From contig JAUNJL010000065.1 in assembly GCA_030533315.1 (NCBI GenBank), positions 1 to 13,458 on the forward strand: DNA of 13,458 nucleotides, read 5' to 3'. The notes beneath the pieces were generated by a model. It saw only the letters and a program-made list of their open reading frames with translations, made no database searches and was not told the DNA's origin. Shown one piece after another: positions 7,445-13,458 of the stretch. Positions within the stretch are counted from its first letter, which is position 1, and each line of letters opens with the position of its first letter. The stretch is from Eubacteriales bacterium (lineage in GTDB: Bacteria; Bacillota_A; Clostridia; Lachnospirales; Lachnospiraceae). The translations under genes and the position numbers were made by a program.

Positions 7445-7529
7445 CATCAAAAAGAAAATGGACAGCCCTCCAGCCGTGGGGAGTCCTCCCTGCTGTCTGC
7501 GCTTTTGCCATTTTCGGAAAGGAAATCAT

Positions 7530-8510
7530 ATGAAAATCCAGTTATTAGAAGAAGCACATTATCCTCAGCTGATGAGTCAGACAGTGGAGCCGTTCCTTGA
7601 GAAGTGCTCCCAGATCCATTGGCTGACGGGAAAAAGGGGAGACCGTATTTTCTGCCAGTCCTATCTTACCGACTCCCCAAAGCCCCTGGGAGTGATCCTC
7701 ATCTCCCATGGTTTCACGGAGAGCGCCGCAAAATACCGGGAGATTGCCTGGTATTTTCTCAATCAAGGCTATCACGTATACATTCCTGAGCACTGCGGCC
7801 ATGGACATAGTATGCGTCTGGTGGATGATCCCTCCCTGGTGCACGTTGACTCCTATGAGCGCTATGTCGAGGACCTGCTTTCGGCGGCTCATTTCGCCTA
7901 TGACCGCCATCCCGGCCTTCGCCGCTGCTTGTTTGCCCATTCCATGGGCGGCGGCATCGGTGCAGCGGCGGCAGGACGGGAGCCGGGACTGTTCCAGAAG
8001 GTCATCCTTACCTCGCCCATGCTCCGTCCTCTGACGGGAGGCGTTCCCTATCCCCTGGCCGTGACCATCGCCCGCGCGGCCTGCCTGGCTGGCTTTGGAA
8101 AGGCTTATGTCTTTGGCCAAAAGCCCTATGCGGGCCCGGAGTCCTTTGAGGAAAGCGCCTCCCTTTCCCGCCCCCGCTTTACTTATTACCAGGAGATCAA
8201 GGCCAGCCAGCCTCTGTATCAAAGCTCCGCCGCCTCCTTCTCCTGGCTTTTGGAGGCCGCCCGCATGAGCCGGGAGATCCTCACCCGGTCCTGCAAGGTC
8301 CAAGGACCACCCATTCTTTTGTTCCAGGCCAAGCAGGACGTCTTTGTGGCAGCCTGCGCCCAGAGGGATTTCGTCCAGAAGCGAAACCGCCTCTATCCCG
8401 GCTCCGCCACCCTGATCCCCGTCCCTGGTACCAAGCACGAAATCTATAGCTCCACCAACGACATCCTTTCCTCCTACTGGTCGCAGATCTTTGATTTTCT
8501 CATCGGATAG
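7530..8510 (+). CDS. alpha/beta hydrolase, monoacylglycerol lipase/lysophospholipase-like
   Basis: A 326-residue serine hydrolase of the Hydrolase_4 (S33-like) group, probably a lipase or esterase acting on monoacylglycerols or lysophospholipids. The oxyanion-hole region is LISHGFTESAAKYREIA (SHG at 59-61). The nucleophile elbow is FAHSMGG with Ser138. The likely acid is Asp270 in LLFQAKQDVFV, and the base is His303 in PGTKHEIY. The EHCGHGHS stretch near 87 also fits the family. No signal peptide is seen, so it is probably cytosolic. I start at 7530 because GGAAAGGAAATC directly precedes that ATG; the in-frame ATG at 7458 lacks a ribosome binding site. It follows the symporter on the same strand, so shared transcription is possible but a functional link is not evident. 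The substrate is uncertain. Confidence 0.88.
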   Translation: MKIQLLEEAHYPQLMSQTVEPFLEKCSQIHWLTGKRGDRIFCQSYLTDSPKPLGVILISHGFTESAAKYREIAWYFLNQGYHVYIPEHCGHGHSMRLVDDPSLVHVDSYERYVEDLLSAAHFAYDRHPGLRRCLFAHSMGGGIGAAAAGREPGLFQKVILTSPMLRPLTGGVPYPLAVTIARAACLAGFGKAYVFGQKPYAGPESFEESASLSRPRFTYYQEIKASQPLYQSSAASFSWLLEAARMSREILTRSCKVQGPPILLFQAKQDVFVAACAQRDFVQKRNRLYPGSATLIPVPGTKHEIYSSTNDILSSYWSQIFDFLIG

Positions 8511-8590
8511 GAAAAGATTCATCCATCCCAAGCAATCTGCGGGGACGCCTGCCGCACCAGCAGCCATCCTCCGCATGTGCCCCACTGAAC

Positions 8591-8621
8591 AAAAAAACCG
8601 CCAGGACAACCATCCTGGCGG
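8591..8621 (-). terminator. intrinsic terminator of tRNA-Arg
   Basis: On the minus strand CCGCCAGGA (8621-8613) pairs perfectly with TCCTGGCGG (8606-8598) around a 6-base loop and is followed by seven Ts (8597-8591). It begins eight bases after the tRNA 3' end. This is a textbook terminator. The hydrolase gene on the other strand ends about 80 bases away and gains no T run from it. Confidence 0.9.
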
Positions 8622-8628
8622 TATGTTA

Positions 8629-8702
8629 CGTGTGTTAGAGGATTCGAACCCCCGACCTTTTGGTCCGTAGCCAAACGCTCTATCCAGCTGAGCTAAACAC
8701 AC
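8629..8702 (-). tRNA. tRNA-Arg(ACG)
   Basis: A 74-base tRNA on the minus strand. The acceptor stem is GTGTGTT paired with AACACAC, with discriminator G. The D arm is GCTCAGCTGGATAGAGC. The anticodon stem TTTGG/CCAAA encloses the loop CTACGGA, giving anticodon ACG. The T arm contains GGTTCGAATCC. No CCA is encoded. A34 would be expected to be deaminated to inosine so that CGU, CGC and CGA are read. C32 is present, the base thiolated by TtcA in some Arg tRNAs of E. coli. Confidence 0.96.
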
Positions 8703-8733
8703 ATATCTGCGAATCACCTTCGCAACAATGAGT

Positions 8734-8762
8734 ATTCTACTCTATACGAACCATTTTGTCAA
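8734..8762 (-). promoter_or_regulatory. sigma-A promoter with A-tract upstream element for tRNA-Arg
   Basis: On the minus strand a perfect TTGACA (8762-8757) and TAGAAT (8739-8734) are separated by 17 bases. An A-rich tract (about 8764-8785, minus-strand As) lies directly upstream like an UP element. Transcription would start near 8727, about 25 bases before the mature tRNA. The short leader contains a GCGAA/TTCGC hairpin. Confidence 0.85.
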
Positions 8763-8851
8763 TAGTTTTTTTATTTTTTCTTAGGATTTTTGCACATCTC
8801 TGCCAAAGGCGACGCCTGTCTGCCCCAGGGACGAGACGGAGACGCCCCGGG

Positions 8852-8889
8852 CAGGAGCAGCCCTGTGATCCTCAGATGGGCTGCTCCTG
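8852..8889 (-). terminator. perfect 12-bp hairpin downstream of the aminopeptidase gene
   Basis: CAGGAGCAGCCC and GGGCTGCTCCTG are exact inverted complements around a 14-base loop, about 30 bases past the M18 stop codon. A second GC-rich inverted-repeat region lies further on (about 8808-8850). No T run follows immediately on the minus strand, so this is a probable 3'-end structure rather than a standard terminator. The next strong minus-strand stop signal is the tRNA terminator at 8591-8621. Confidence 0.45.
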
Positions 8890-8920
8890 GTGCTGCTCCC
8901 CTTGGCATGGCGCTTCCTTT

Positions 8921-10315
8921 TTAGGCGTCCAGGAGGAAGGCCAAATAAGCCTTTTTCGCTTCATAAAGATCTGCCTTGCTGGACACCTCCCAGGGGGCGT
9001 GCATACTGAGCACCGCCACACCGCTGTCGATAACCTCCATGCCGTAAAGGGCCGCTATGTAAGCGATGGTTCCGCCGCCTCCTACGTCCACCTTCCCAAG
9101 CTCCGCTGTCTGGAAAGCAACGCCGTGGTCGTCAAAGATCCGGCGGATCTTGGCCACATACTCTGCGTTGGCATCGTTGGAACCGGATTTTCCCCTGGCT
9201 CCGGTAAACTTGTTCAGCACGATCCCCCTTCCCAGGTAGGCCGTGTTCTTCTTCTCAAACACATCGGCAAAGGCAGGGTCGTAGCCAGCGCTCACATCGG
9301 AGGAAAGCATACTGGAATGCTGAAGCGTTCTTTTCAGGGAAAGCTCAGAATACGCACCCATAGACTCTAAAAGCTCCGCCGTGGTATTCTCGAAGAACCG
9401 GGACTGCATACCCGTGGCTCCCACGCTGCCGATCTCCTCCTTATCCACCAAGAGACAGCAGGCGGTGCGCCTCGGGGCTTCCTTCAGCTCCAGCATTGCC
9501 AGGAAGGAGGTGTAGGCACATACCCTGTCATCCTGTCCGTATGCGGCGATCATGCTGCGGTCCAGGCCGCATTCCCTGGCCTTCCCGGCCGGCACGACCT
9601 CCAGCTCCGCAGAAAGGAAGTCCTCCTCCTCGATGTCATATTTTTCTTTCAGGAGCTTTCGGATATTTGCCTTGACAGCTTCCTTTTTCTCCTCATCGGG
9701 AACATCCTTCAAGGGGCGGCTGCCAATGAGGATATCCATGTTTTCTCCCTCCACTACCTCTGCTGCCGTTTTCTGCAGCTGCTTTGCAGACAAATGGATG
9801 AGCAGGTCCGTGATGTACAGCACCGGATCTTTCTCGTCCTCGCCAATGTTAATCTCCACTACGGAGCCATCCTTCTTTGCCACCACACCGTGCAGGGCAA
9901 GAGGCAGCGCAACCCACTGATATTTTTTCACACCGCCGTAATAATGGGTATCCAGGTAAGCCAGATCCGTATCCTCATAGAGGGGGTTCTGCTTAATGTC
10001 CAGGCGAGGGGAATCGGTGTGGGCGCACAGGATGTTCATCCCTGCCTCCAGCGGCTCCTCTCCCACGTGGAAGAGAGCGATGATCTTCTTCATGCCGACG
10101 GCATAGACCTTATCCCCCGCTTTGACACCCTCTTTCTTTTCCATCTTTTCCTGGAGGGAGACATAGCCTGCCTCCCGAGCCTCCTTAATAATACGGGCCA
10201 CACATTCTCGTTCCGTCTTTCCCTCGTCCAGGAAGGTGCGGTATTTAGCCGCTACCGCCTCCATCTCCTTCTCCTCTGATTCTCCATAGGAAAGCCATGC
10301 GTTTCTACGCTCCAT
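8921..10315 (-). CDS. M18-family aminopeptidase
   Basis: A 464-residue cytosolic zinc metallo-aminopeptidase of family M18 (aspartyl aminopeptidase type), which removes N-terminal residues, often acidic ones, from peptides. The co-catalytic metal-site motifs are in order: AHTDSPRLDIK (His99), GQDDR (262-264), DKEEIGSVGATG (291 onward), DVSAGYDP (340) and SMHAPWE (His439). HYYGGVKKYQW near 124 is also typical. I start at 10315 (MERRNAWLSYGE) because AAAGGTGG stands seven bases upstream. The longer frame to 10408 would cover the likely promoter and adds a non-conserved lysine-rich stretch. Length is normal for bacterial M18. The gene stands alone, divergent from the ABC-class ATPase gene. Exact residue preference is not deducible. 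Confidence 0.94.
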   Translation of the reverse strand: MERRNAWLSYGESEEKEMEAVAAKYRTFLDEGKTERECVARIIKEAREAGYVSLQEKMEKKEGVKAGDKVYAVGMKKIIALFHVGEEPLEAGMNILCAHTDSPRLDIKQNPLYEDTDLAYLDTHYYGGVKKYQWVALPLALHGVVAKKDGSVVEINIGEDEKDPVLYITDLLIHLSAKQLQKTAAEVVEGENMDILIGSRPLKDVPDEEKKEAVKANIRKLLKEKYDIEEEDFLSAELEVVPAGKARECGLDRSMIAAYGQDDRVCAYTSFLAMLELKEAPRRTACCLLVDKEEIGSVGATGMQSRFFENTTAELLESMGAYSELSLKRTLQHSSMLSSDVSAGYDPAFADVFEKKNTAYLGRGIVLNKFTGARGKSGSNDANAEYVAKIRRIFDDHGVAFQTAELGKVDVGGGGTIAYIAALYGMEVIDSGVAVLSMHAPWEVSSKADLYEAKKAYLAFLLDA

Positions 10316-10568
10316 CTTATTTCCACCTTTCTCTTCTCTCTTTTTCGCTTCTTCCTTTTCGTAAAAGCCCATTGGATTATTATAAAACAAACCCCTGCAA
10401 ATTTCCACCGAAAATCAGCATCGTCTGAACAAATCCTTCAAAATTCTCAGAAGCCCTGGTACCCAGGCCCTTGTCCAGGTTCCGCAGGCCTTCCGATGCG
10501 CCAGCCGCCTGTATAAGCCGCTCCATGAAAGGTCTCCGGCGGTGCGCCAGATGTACCCATCATAAGCA
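10316..10568. other. intergenic region upstream of the aminopeptidase
   Basis: Between the aminopeptidase start and the ATPase promoter lie about 250 bases with no supported gene. The aminopeptidase promoter candidate is at 10379-10407. The GC-rich remainder (about 10440-10560) holds a short palindrome CCTGGTACCCAGG, an 8-base direct repeat TGCGCCAG at 10497-10504 and 10543-10550, and complementary CCGCC/GGCGG blocks. These could form an RNA structure, but I recognise no ncRNA family. An 80-codon minus-strand frame here lacks homology-like sequence. Confidence 0.45.
10379..10407 (-). promoter_or_regulatory. probable promoter of the aminopeptidase gene
   Basis: On the minus strand a perfect TATAAT (10384-10379) stands 17 bases from TGGAAA (10407-10402), a 4-of-6 match to the -35 consensus. 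Transcription would begin near 10372, giving a leader of about 57 bases before the ATG at 10315. Confidence 0.5.
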
Positions 10569-10597
10569 TTGCCGGAAAAGCAATCCTGTGTTATACT
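10569..10597 (+). promoter_or_regulatory. sigma-A promoter of the ABC-class ATPase gene
   Basis: TTGCCG (10569-10574) and TATACT (10592-10597) are spaced by exactly 17 bases on the plus strand. Transcription would start near 10604, leaving a leader of about 155 bases before the start codon at 10759. That leader is rich in inverted repeats. Confidence 0.7.
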
Positions 10598-10615
10598 TTC
10601 GCCATGGGTCACAGA

Positions 10616-10737
10616 GAGCTTTGCAAGCTCCGGCTCGGGGCCATCGCCTGGATCCAAGAGCCGGATTTTTGCCGTTCAAATGCACCCCCGTCCATTTTCT
10701 GCGGAGTGGAAATGACGAGATTGGATCACGACTCCGC
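10616..10737 (+). promoter_or_regulatory. structured 5' leader with three perfect stems
   Basis: Three exact inverted repeats lie between the promoter and the ATPase start. GAGCTT/AAGCTC (10616-10621 and 10625-10630) has a 3-base loop. CCGGCTC/GAGCCGG (10630-10636 and 10658-10664) is followed by ATTTTT. GCGGAGT/ACTCCGC (10701-10707 and 10731-10737) ends eight bases before the AAAGGAGG ribosome binding site. The first two share base 10630 and so cannot both form fully. The middle one resembles a weak terminator. No known riboswitch or T-box consensus is recognised. Confidence 0.45.
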
Positions 10738-10758
10738 CAAACAAAAAGGAGGTTTTTC

Positions 10759-12480
10759 ATGCAGACATCAAATCAGCTCATGGATCTGCTCCGCTCCGTA
10801 AATCGGAAGAGCTATCCTGCTTACAAAGCCCTAAAGGGCGTATATCAGTTCGATGGTTATCAGCTGTCCATTGACCATGTACAGGGAGATCCCTTTGCCT
10901 CTCCCTCTCATATCAGCATCCAGATCGACCACCGGCGGGCCGGCTTCCCCCAGGAGTATTATAAGGACACTCTTTCCAGGGTGACGCTGGCCGACTATCT
11001 CACCCGCCAGTTTTACCAGCAGGTGGGCCGGTATACCTTCCGTGCCAAGGGCTCCGGGAAAAGCGGCCTGATCTCCGTGACTCAATGCGGCCAGGAGGTT
11101 CTGAAGCGGACGGCCTGTGAGATCACGGACAAAGGAATCACCGCCCGCTTTTTCGTGGGATTCCCCGCCAACGGCCGAACGATCAATTCCACGGAGCTGG
11201 AGAAGATCTTTTTTGAATTTCTTCCCGTCTGTGTACAAAAGGCCTTTTATTATCGCAATCTCAATGGAAAAGAGCTGCAGCAGTTCCTCTTCCTGGCCGA
11301 GGATCAGGCCTTTATCCGCAGAGAGCTGAAAAAACGGGAACTGGCCGCCTTTGTAAAAAACGGCTCCATCCTCCCCAGGGAAAGCGGAATTTCCCAGCGT
11401 CCTATGAAGGAGTGTGTCCCCTTCGTCTCGCCTAAAAGTCTGACCACGACCCTGACCCTCCCCCACGGCGGAGACATTACGGGAATGGGCGTCCCCTGCG
11501 GGATCACCCTGATCGTGGGAGGCGGCTATCACGGAAAGTCCACTCTGTTGAACGCCCTGGAACTGGGAGTTTACAACCACATCCCCGGTGATGGACGGGA
11601 ATATGTGATTACGGATGAAACAGCCGTAAAGCTTCGTTCCGAGGATGGCCGTTTCGTAAAGGACGTAGACATTTCCCTGTTCATCAACGATCTGCCAAAC
11701 AAAAAGGATACCCACCGCTTCTCCACCCAGGACGCCAGCGGAAGCACTTCCCAGGCGGCAGGGATCGTGGAAAGCATGGCTGCTCAGAGCAAGGTCTTTC
11801 TCCTGGACGAAGACACCTCCGCCACCAATTTCATGGTGCGGGACACTTTTATGCAGCAGGTGATCCGCCGGGAAAAGGAACCCATCACTCCCTTTTTGGA
11901 GAGAGCCAGAGAGCTTTACGAAAATGCCGGCATCTCCACCATCCTGGTGGCCGGAAGCTCCGGCGCCTTCTTCCATATCGCCGACACCATCATCCAGATG
12001 GACAACTACGTCCCTGTGGACATTACAGATTCAACGAAGGAACTGTGCAGCCAATATCCCCTTTCTCCCGGTGCAGCCCCCGCCTTCTCCATGCCCTCCG
12101 TCAAACGGATCATGACAAAGCCTGAAGCTCCCCGCTCCCGCAAGGACTACTATGGCCGTCCCCAAAATCAACCGGAACGATTGAAGGTCAAGACCCACGG
12201 GCGGGACGGCTTCACCCTGGGACGCCAGGAGGTGGATCTCCGCTATATAGAGCAGCTCATTGACAGCGAACAAACGGCCGCCCTGGGACAGCTTTTAAAA
12301 TACGCCGTGGAAAACCTCGTGGACGGAAAACGAACCCTTGATGAGATCGTCTGCTTCCTGGAGGGCAAGCTGGAAAAAGAAGGCTTCCACTTCTTGTCTT
12401 CTGGTTACGTCTCCTGCGGCCTCGCACTTCCCAGGCTCCAGGAGATCTACGCCTGCTTCAACCGTTTCCGAAGGCCTTAA
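10759..12480 (+). CDS. ABC-class P-loop ATPase (PF09818-type), function unknown
   Basis: A 573-residue soluble protein matching the family named predicted ATPases of the ABC class, whose cellular role is not established. Walker A is GGGYHGKST (254-262). A signature-like DASGSTSQAAG lies at 325-335, and Walker B is KVFLLDEDTSATNF (345-358). A second glycine-rich P-loop-like stretch, RAKGSGKSG (95-103), sits in the N-terminal half. Residues 392-412 (STILVAGSSGAFFHIADTII) fit the H-loop/switch region of ABC ATPases. No membrane segment or partner permease is present, so this is not an ordinary transporter subunit. I start at 10759 because AAAAGGAGG lies six bases upstream; the frame stays open for another 96 codons upstream but has no ribosome binding site and crosses the promoter. 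It converges on the thioesterase gene. Confidence 0.88.
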   Translation: MQTSNQLMDLLRSVNRKSYPAYKALKGVYQFDGYQLSIDHVQGDPFASPSHISIQIDHRRAGFPQEYYKDTLSRVTLADYLTRQFYQQVGRYTFRAKGSGKSGLISVTQCGQEVLKRTACEITDKGITARFFVGFPANGRTINSTELEKIFFEFLPVCVQKAFYYRNLNGKELQQFLFLAEDQAFIRRELKKRELAAFVKNGSILPRESGISQRPMKECVPFVSPKSLTTTLTLPHGGDITGMGVPCGITLIVGGGYHGKSTLLNALELGVYNHIPGDGREYVITDETAVKLRSEDGRFVKDVDISLFINDLPNKKDTHRFSTQDASGSTSQAAGIVESMAAQSKVFLLDEDTSATNFMVRDTFMQQVIRREKEPITPFLERARELYENAGISTILVAGSSGAFFHIADTIIQMDNYVPVDITDSTKELCSQYPLSPGAAPAFSMPSVKRIMTKPEAPRSRKDYYGRPQNQPERLKVKTHGRDGFTLGRQEVDLRYIEQLIDSEQTAALGQLLKYAVENLVDGKRTLDEIVCFLEGKLEKEGFHFLSSGYVSCGLALPRLQEIYACFNRFRRP

Positions 12481-12836
12481 GCTTGTCAGAAACACCCATG
12501 GCGAGCACGGGGCTGTAACATTCCTTTGCCAGGACCGCCGGCAAAGCGCTGCAGATCCCGACGGCAGGATATACATTTTCTAAAACAAAACCACCGCCTC
12601 TCTGCGTGTCTTGCAGAACAGACGGTGGTTCGTTTTACATTTTCTAGGGAAAGGAAAGAGTTTCTCTTGAGTGCTTTGTCTTGCTCTCAAGATAGTTATA
12701 TTATATGGTATAAATGTGTTGAAATCTTGTCCTAATTCTAATAACTTTATAAACTCTATAAAAAACTTATAATCAAAAAGCCGGCGGAGTTCCATGAGTC
12801 GGACCTCGTGATCCTTCGCAGGTTATCTGCAGGTAA
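12481..12836. other. 356-base convergent intergenic region
   Basis: This stretch lies between the convergent ATPase and thioesterase genes. The first 100 bases resemble the surrounding GC content. The palindromic probable terminator follows, and then about 140 bases (12640-12780) that are markedly AT-rich, with a CTTGAG/CTCAAG inverted repeat near 12666-12692. A minus-strand imperfect hairpin GAGGTCC/GGAACTC near 12787-12807, followed by CGCCGGCTTTTTG, may be the thioesterase terminator. A 71-codon minus-strand frame from 12795 is not convincing as a gene. Confidence 0.5.
12581..12637. terminator. bidirectional terminator-like imperfect palindrome
   Basis: AACCACCG and CGGTGGTT (12589-12596 and 12623-12630) form a perfect stem, extended by partly complementary AAAC-type and GTTT-type arms out to 12581 and 12637. 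Internal CTGC/GCAG pairing is also possible. The plus strand continues TTCGTTTTACATTTTC and the minus strand TTTTGTTTTAG, so both directions are U-rich. It probably ends both the ATPase and thioesterase transcripts. Confidence 0.6.
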
Positions 12837-13277
12837 TCACCTCTCTTTTTCCTGAATATCCCTTGGCAGCCGCTGGATAGCCTCATAAAAATGGGGAAAG
12901 CTTCGCTTCAGGGATATCAAGCGTCCTTCTCTGTCCAAAAAGCAATGACGGGTTTTTCCACAGCAGCAAAGCACGCCGTCCTCCTTACGTATCACCTGAT
13001 ATCGAATAACCAGCCGTATTCCATTGAACGACTCCACCGCCCCGTGGATCACCACCGTTTCTCCAAAGCGCACCATCTGCCGATATTCGCTTTCCACTGT
13101 CAACACTGGACTGAGCACACCCTCTGCTTCAAACCGGTCGTACCCCGCCTCCACCTGCTCCAGCATACTGACCCTGGCCTCCTCAAACCAACGGATATAA
13201 TTGGAGTGATGAACCACCTGCATCTGGTCTGTTTCATAATACTGCACTTTATGCGTCCATGGAATCAGCTTTTCCAT
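12837..13277 (-). CDS. acyl-CoA thioesterase, hotdog fold (YbgC/FadM-like)
   Basis: A 146-residue protein of the 4-hydroxybenzoyl-CoA thioesterase-like hotdog group, which hydrolyses acyl-CoA or acyl-carrier-protein thioesters in the cytosol. The signature is YYETDQMQVVHHSNYIRWFEEAR near residues 13-35. Asp17, the His23-His24 pair, Tyr28 and Glu33 sit where this family has its active-site and helix residues. Length is typical, and such proteins act as dimers or tetramers. The ATG at 13277 is preceded by GGAGGAGAAT, an excellent ribosome binding site. The gene lies downstream of tRNA-Leu, which has its own terminator, so it likely has its own promoter in 13278-13362; I could not pick one with confidence. 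The physiological substrate is unknown. Confidence 0.92.
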   Translation of the reverse strand: MEKLIPWTHKVQYYETDQMQVVHHSNYIRWFEEARVSMLEQVEAGYDRFEAEGVLSPVLTVESEYRQMVRFGETVVIHGAVESFNGIRLVIRYQVIRKEDGVLCCCGKTRHCFLDREGRLISLKRSFPHFYEAIQRLPRDIQEKER

Positions 13278-13362
13278 ATTCTCCTCCTCGTTTTACATGC
13301 TCAGATTTCTAATCCTTTTGGGATCACGCACGGCCCGATCTTTCTCAAAATCCTGTCCACAC

Positions 13363-13395
13363 AAAAAAAAGACCCTGACCCTCAGAATCAAGATC
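13363..13395 (-). terminator. intrinsic terminator of tRNA-Leu
   Basis: On the minus strand GATCTTGA (13395-13388) pairs with TCAGGGTC (13378-13371), using several G-U pairs, around a 9-base loop. Eight Ts follow (13370-13363). It lies just after the tRNA 3' end and is a clear terminator. Confidence 0.85.
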
Positions 13396-13403
13396 CTTCT
13401 CCC

Positions 13404-13458
13404 TGCCGCAGACCGGAATCGAACCGGTACGGGTATCACTACCCACGGGATTTTAAGT
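13404..13458 (-). tRNA. tRNA-Leu(TAA), 3' part, cut by window edge
   Basis: The minus strand reads ACTTAAAAT then CCC at the edge, giving anticodon loop CTTAAAA with anticodon TAA. A long variable arm of the class II type follows (GTGGGTAGTGATACCCGT), then T arm ACCGGTTCGATTCCGGT and acceptor half CTGCGGC with discriminator A. The long variable arm and anticodon fit Leu. No CCA is encoded. The 5' half lies beyond the window. Confidence 0.92.

Noticed and set aside
8629..8702. Integration site of a mobile element at tRNA-Arg
   Set aside because: No integrase gene and no duplicated tRNA 3' end were seen in the window; neighbours on both sides look chromosomal.
7545..8717. 390-codon minus-strand frame opposite the hydrolase
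   Set aside because: It starts upstream of tRNA-Arg, reads straight through the tRNA and its terminator, and then runs antisense to the hydrolase; the protein is Gly/Ala-rich with no motif.
10415..10657. 80-codon minus-strand frame between the aminopeptidase and ATPase genes
   Set aside because: It overlaps the ATPase promoter and leader, has no ribosome binding site, and its sequence resembles no protein family. I also considered SRP RNA because of a CGGAAGG stretch, but the conserved core is absent.
10616..10737. T-box or known riboswitch upstream of the ATPase gene
   Set aside because: The T-box antiterminator core and common riboswitch cores were looked for by eye and not found; only generic stems remain.
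10831..11976. 381-codon minus-strand frame opposite the ABC-class ATPase
   Set aside because: It is antisense to Walker-motif coding sequence and has no recognisable domain.
12580..12795. 71-codon minus-strand frame (MELRRLFDYKFF...)
   Set aside because: GAGG stands eight bases upstream, but the frame crosses the AT-rich island and runs through the palindromic terminator; the translation matches no family I know.
1..13458. CRISPR repeat array
   Set aside because: Despite the cas3 gene, no set of 28-37-base repeats at regular spacing is visible on either strand; only one 12-base partial match to a repeat end was found.

Overview
The window looks like a chromosomal segment of a clostridial Firmicute, most likely Lachnospiraceae. 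This rests on strong AGGAGG-type ribosome binding sites, consensus sigma-A promoters, moderately high GC coding DNA, tRNA genes without an encoded CCA end, and protein families typical of gut Clostridia. Genus cannot be fixed from the sequence.

Layout, left to right. Positions 1-266 hold no certain gene but contain a perfect 15-bp hairpin. Four minus-strand genes follow (267-5686). In transcription order they are a rhodanese/TtcA-like PP-loop fusion (4469-5686), a ZIP metal transporter (3566-4351), a CysL-type LysR regulator (2538-3449) and an intact type I-C-like Cas3 (267-2423). A consensus minus-strand promoter (TTGGCA-17-TATAAT) precedes the fusion gene. A plus-strand pair comes next: a GPH-type sugar/cation symporter (6055-7407) and an alpha/beta hydrolase of the monoacylglycerol lipase type (7530-8510). 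On the minus strand follow tRNA-Arg(ACG), with its own promoter and terminator, and an M18 aminopeptidase (8921-10315). A plus-strand gene for a PF09818-type ABC-class ATPase (10759-12480) has a clear promoter and a structured leader. It converges on a minus-strand hotdog-fold acyl-CoA thioesterase (12837-13277). The right edge cuts a minus-strand tRNA-Leu(TAA), which has its own terminator.

How the genes may work together: the fusion, ZIP and LysR genes could form a sulfur/selenium/metal-related group. The fusion joins a persulfide-carrying rhodanese domain to a tRNA-thiolase-like domain, and the LysR protein resembles sulfur/selenium regulators. That link is inference. Most of the other genes are ordinary housekeeping or transport functions.

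Most notable points: a complete cas3 with no other cas gene or CRISPR repeat array visible next to it; the rhodanese-TtcA fusion; terminator-like hairpins in the leaders of the symporter and ABC-ATPase genes; and a 53-bp imperfect palindrome flanked by 11-bp direct repeats between the convergent ATPase and thioesterase genes. I did not find a convincing new multi-gene system. The orphan-looking Cas3 is the best lead, but its left-hand context lies outside the window.
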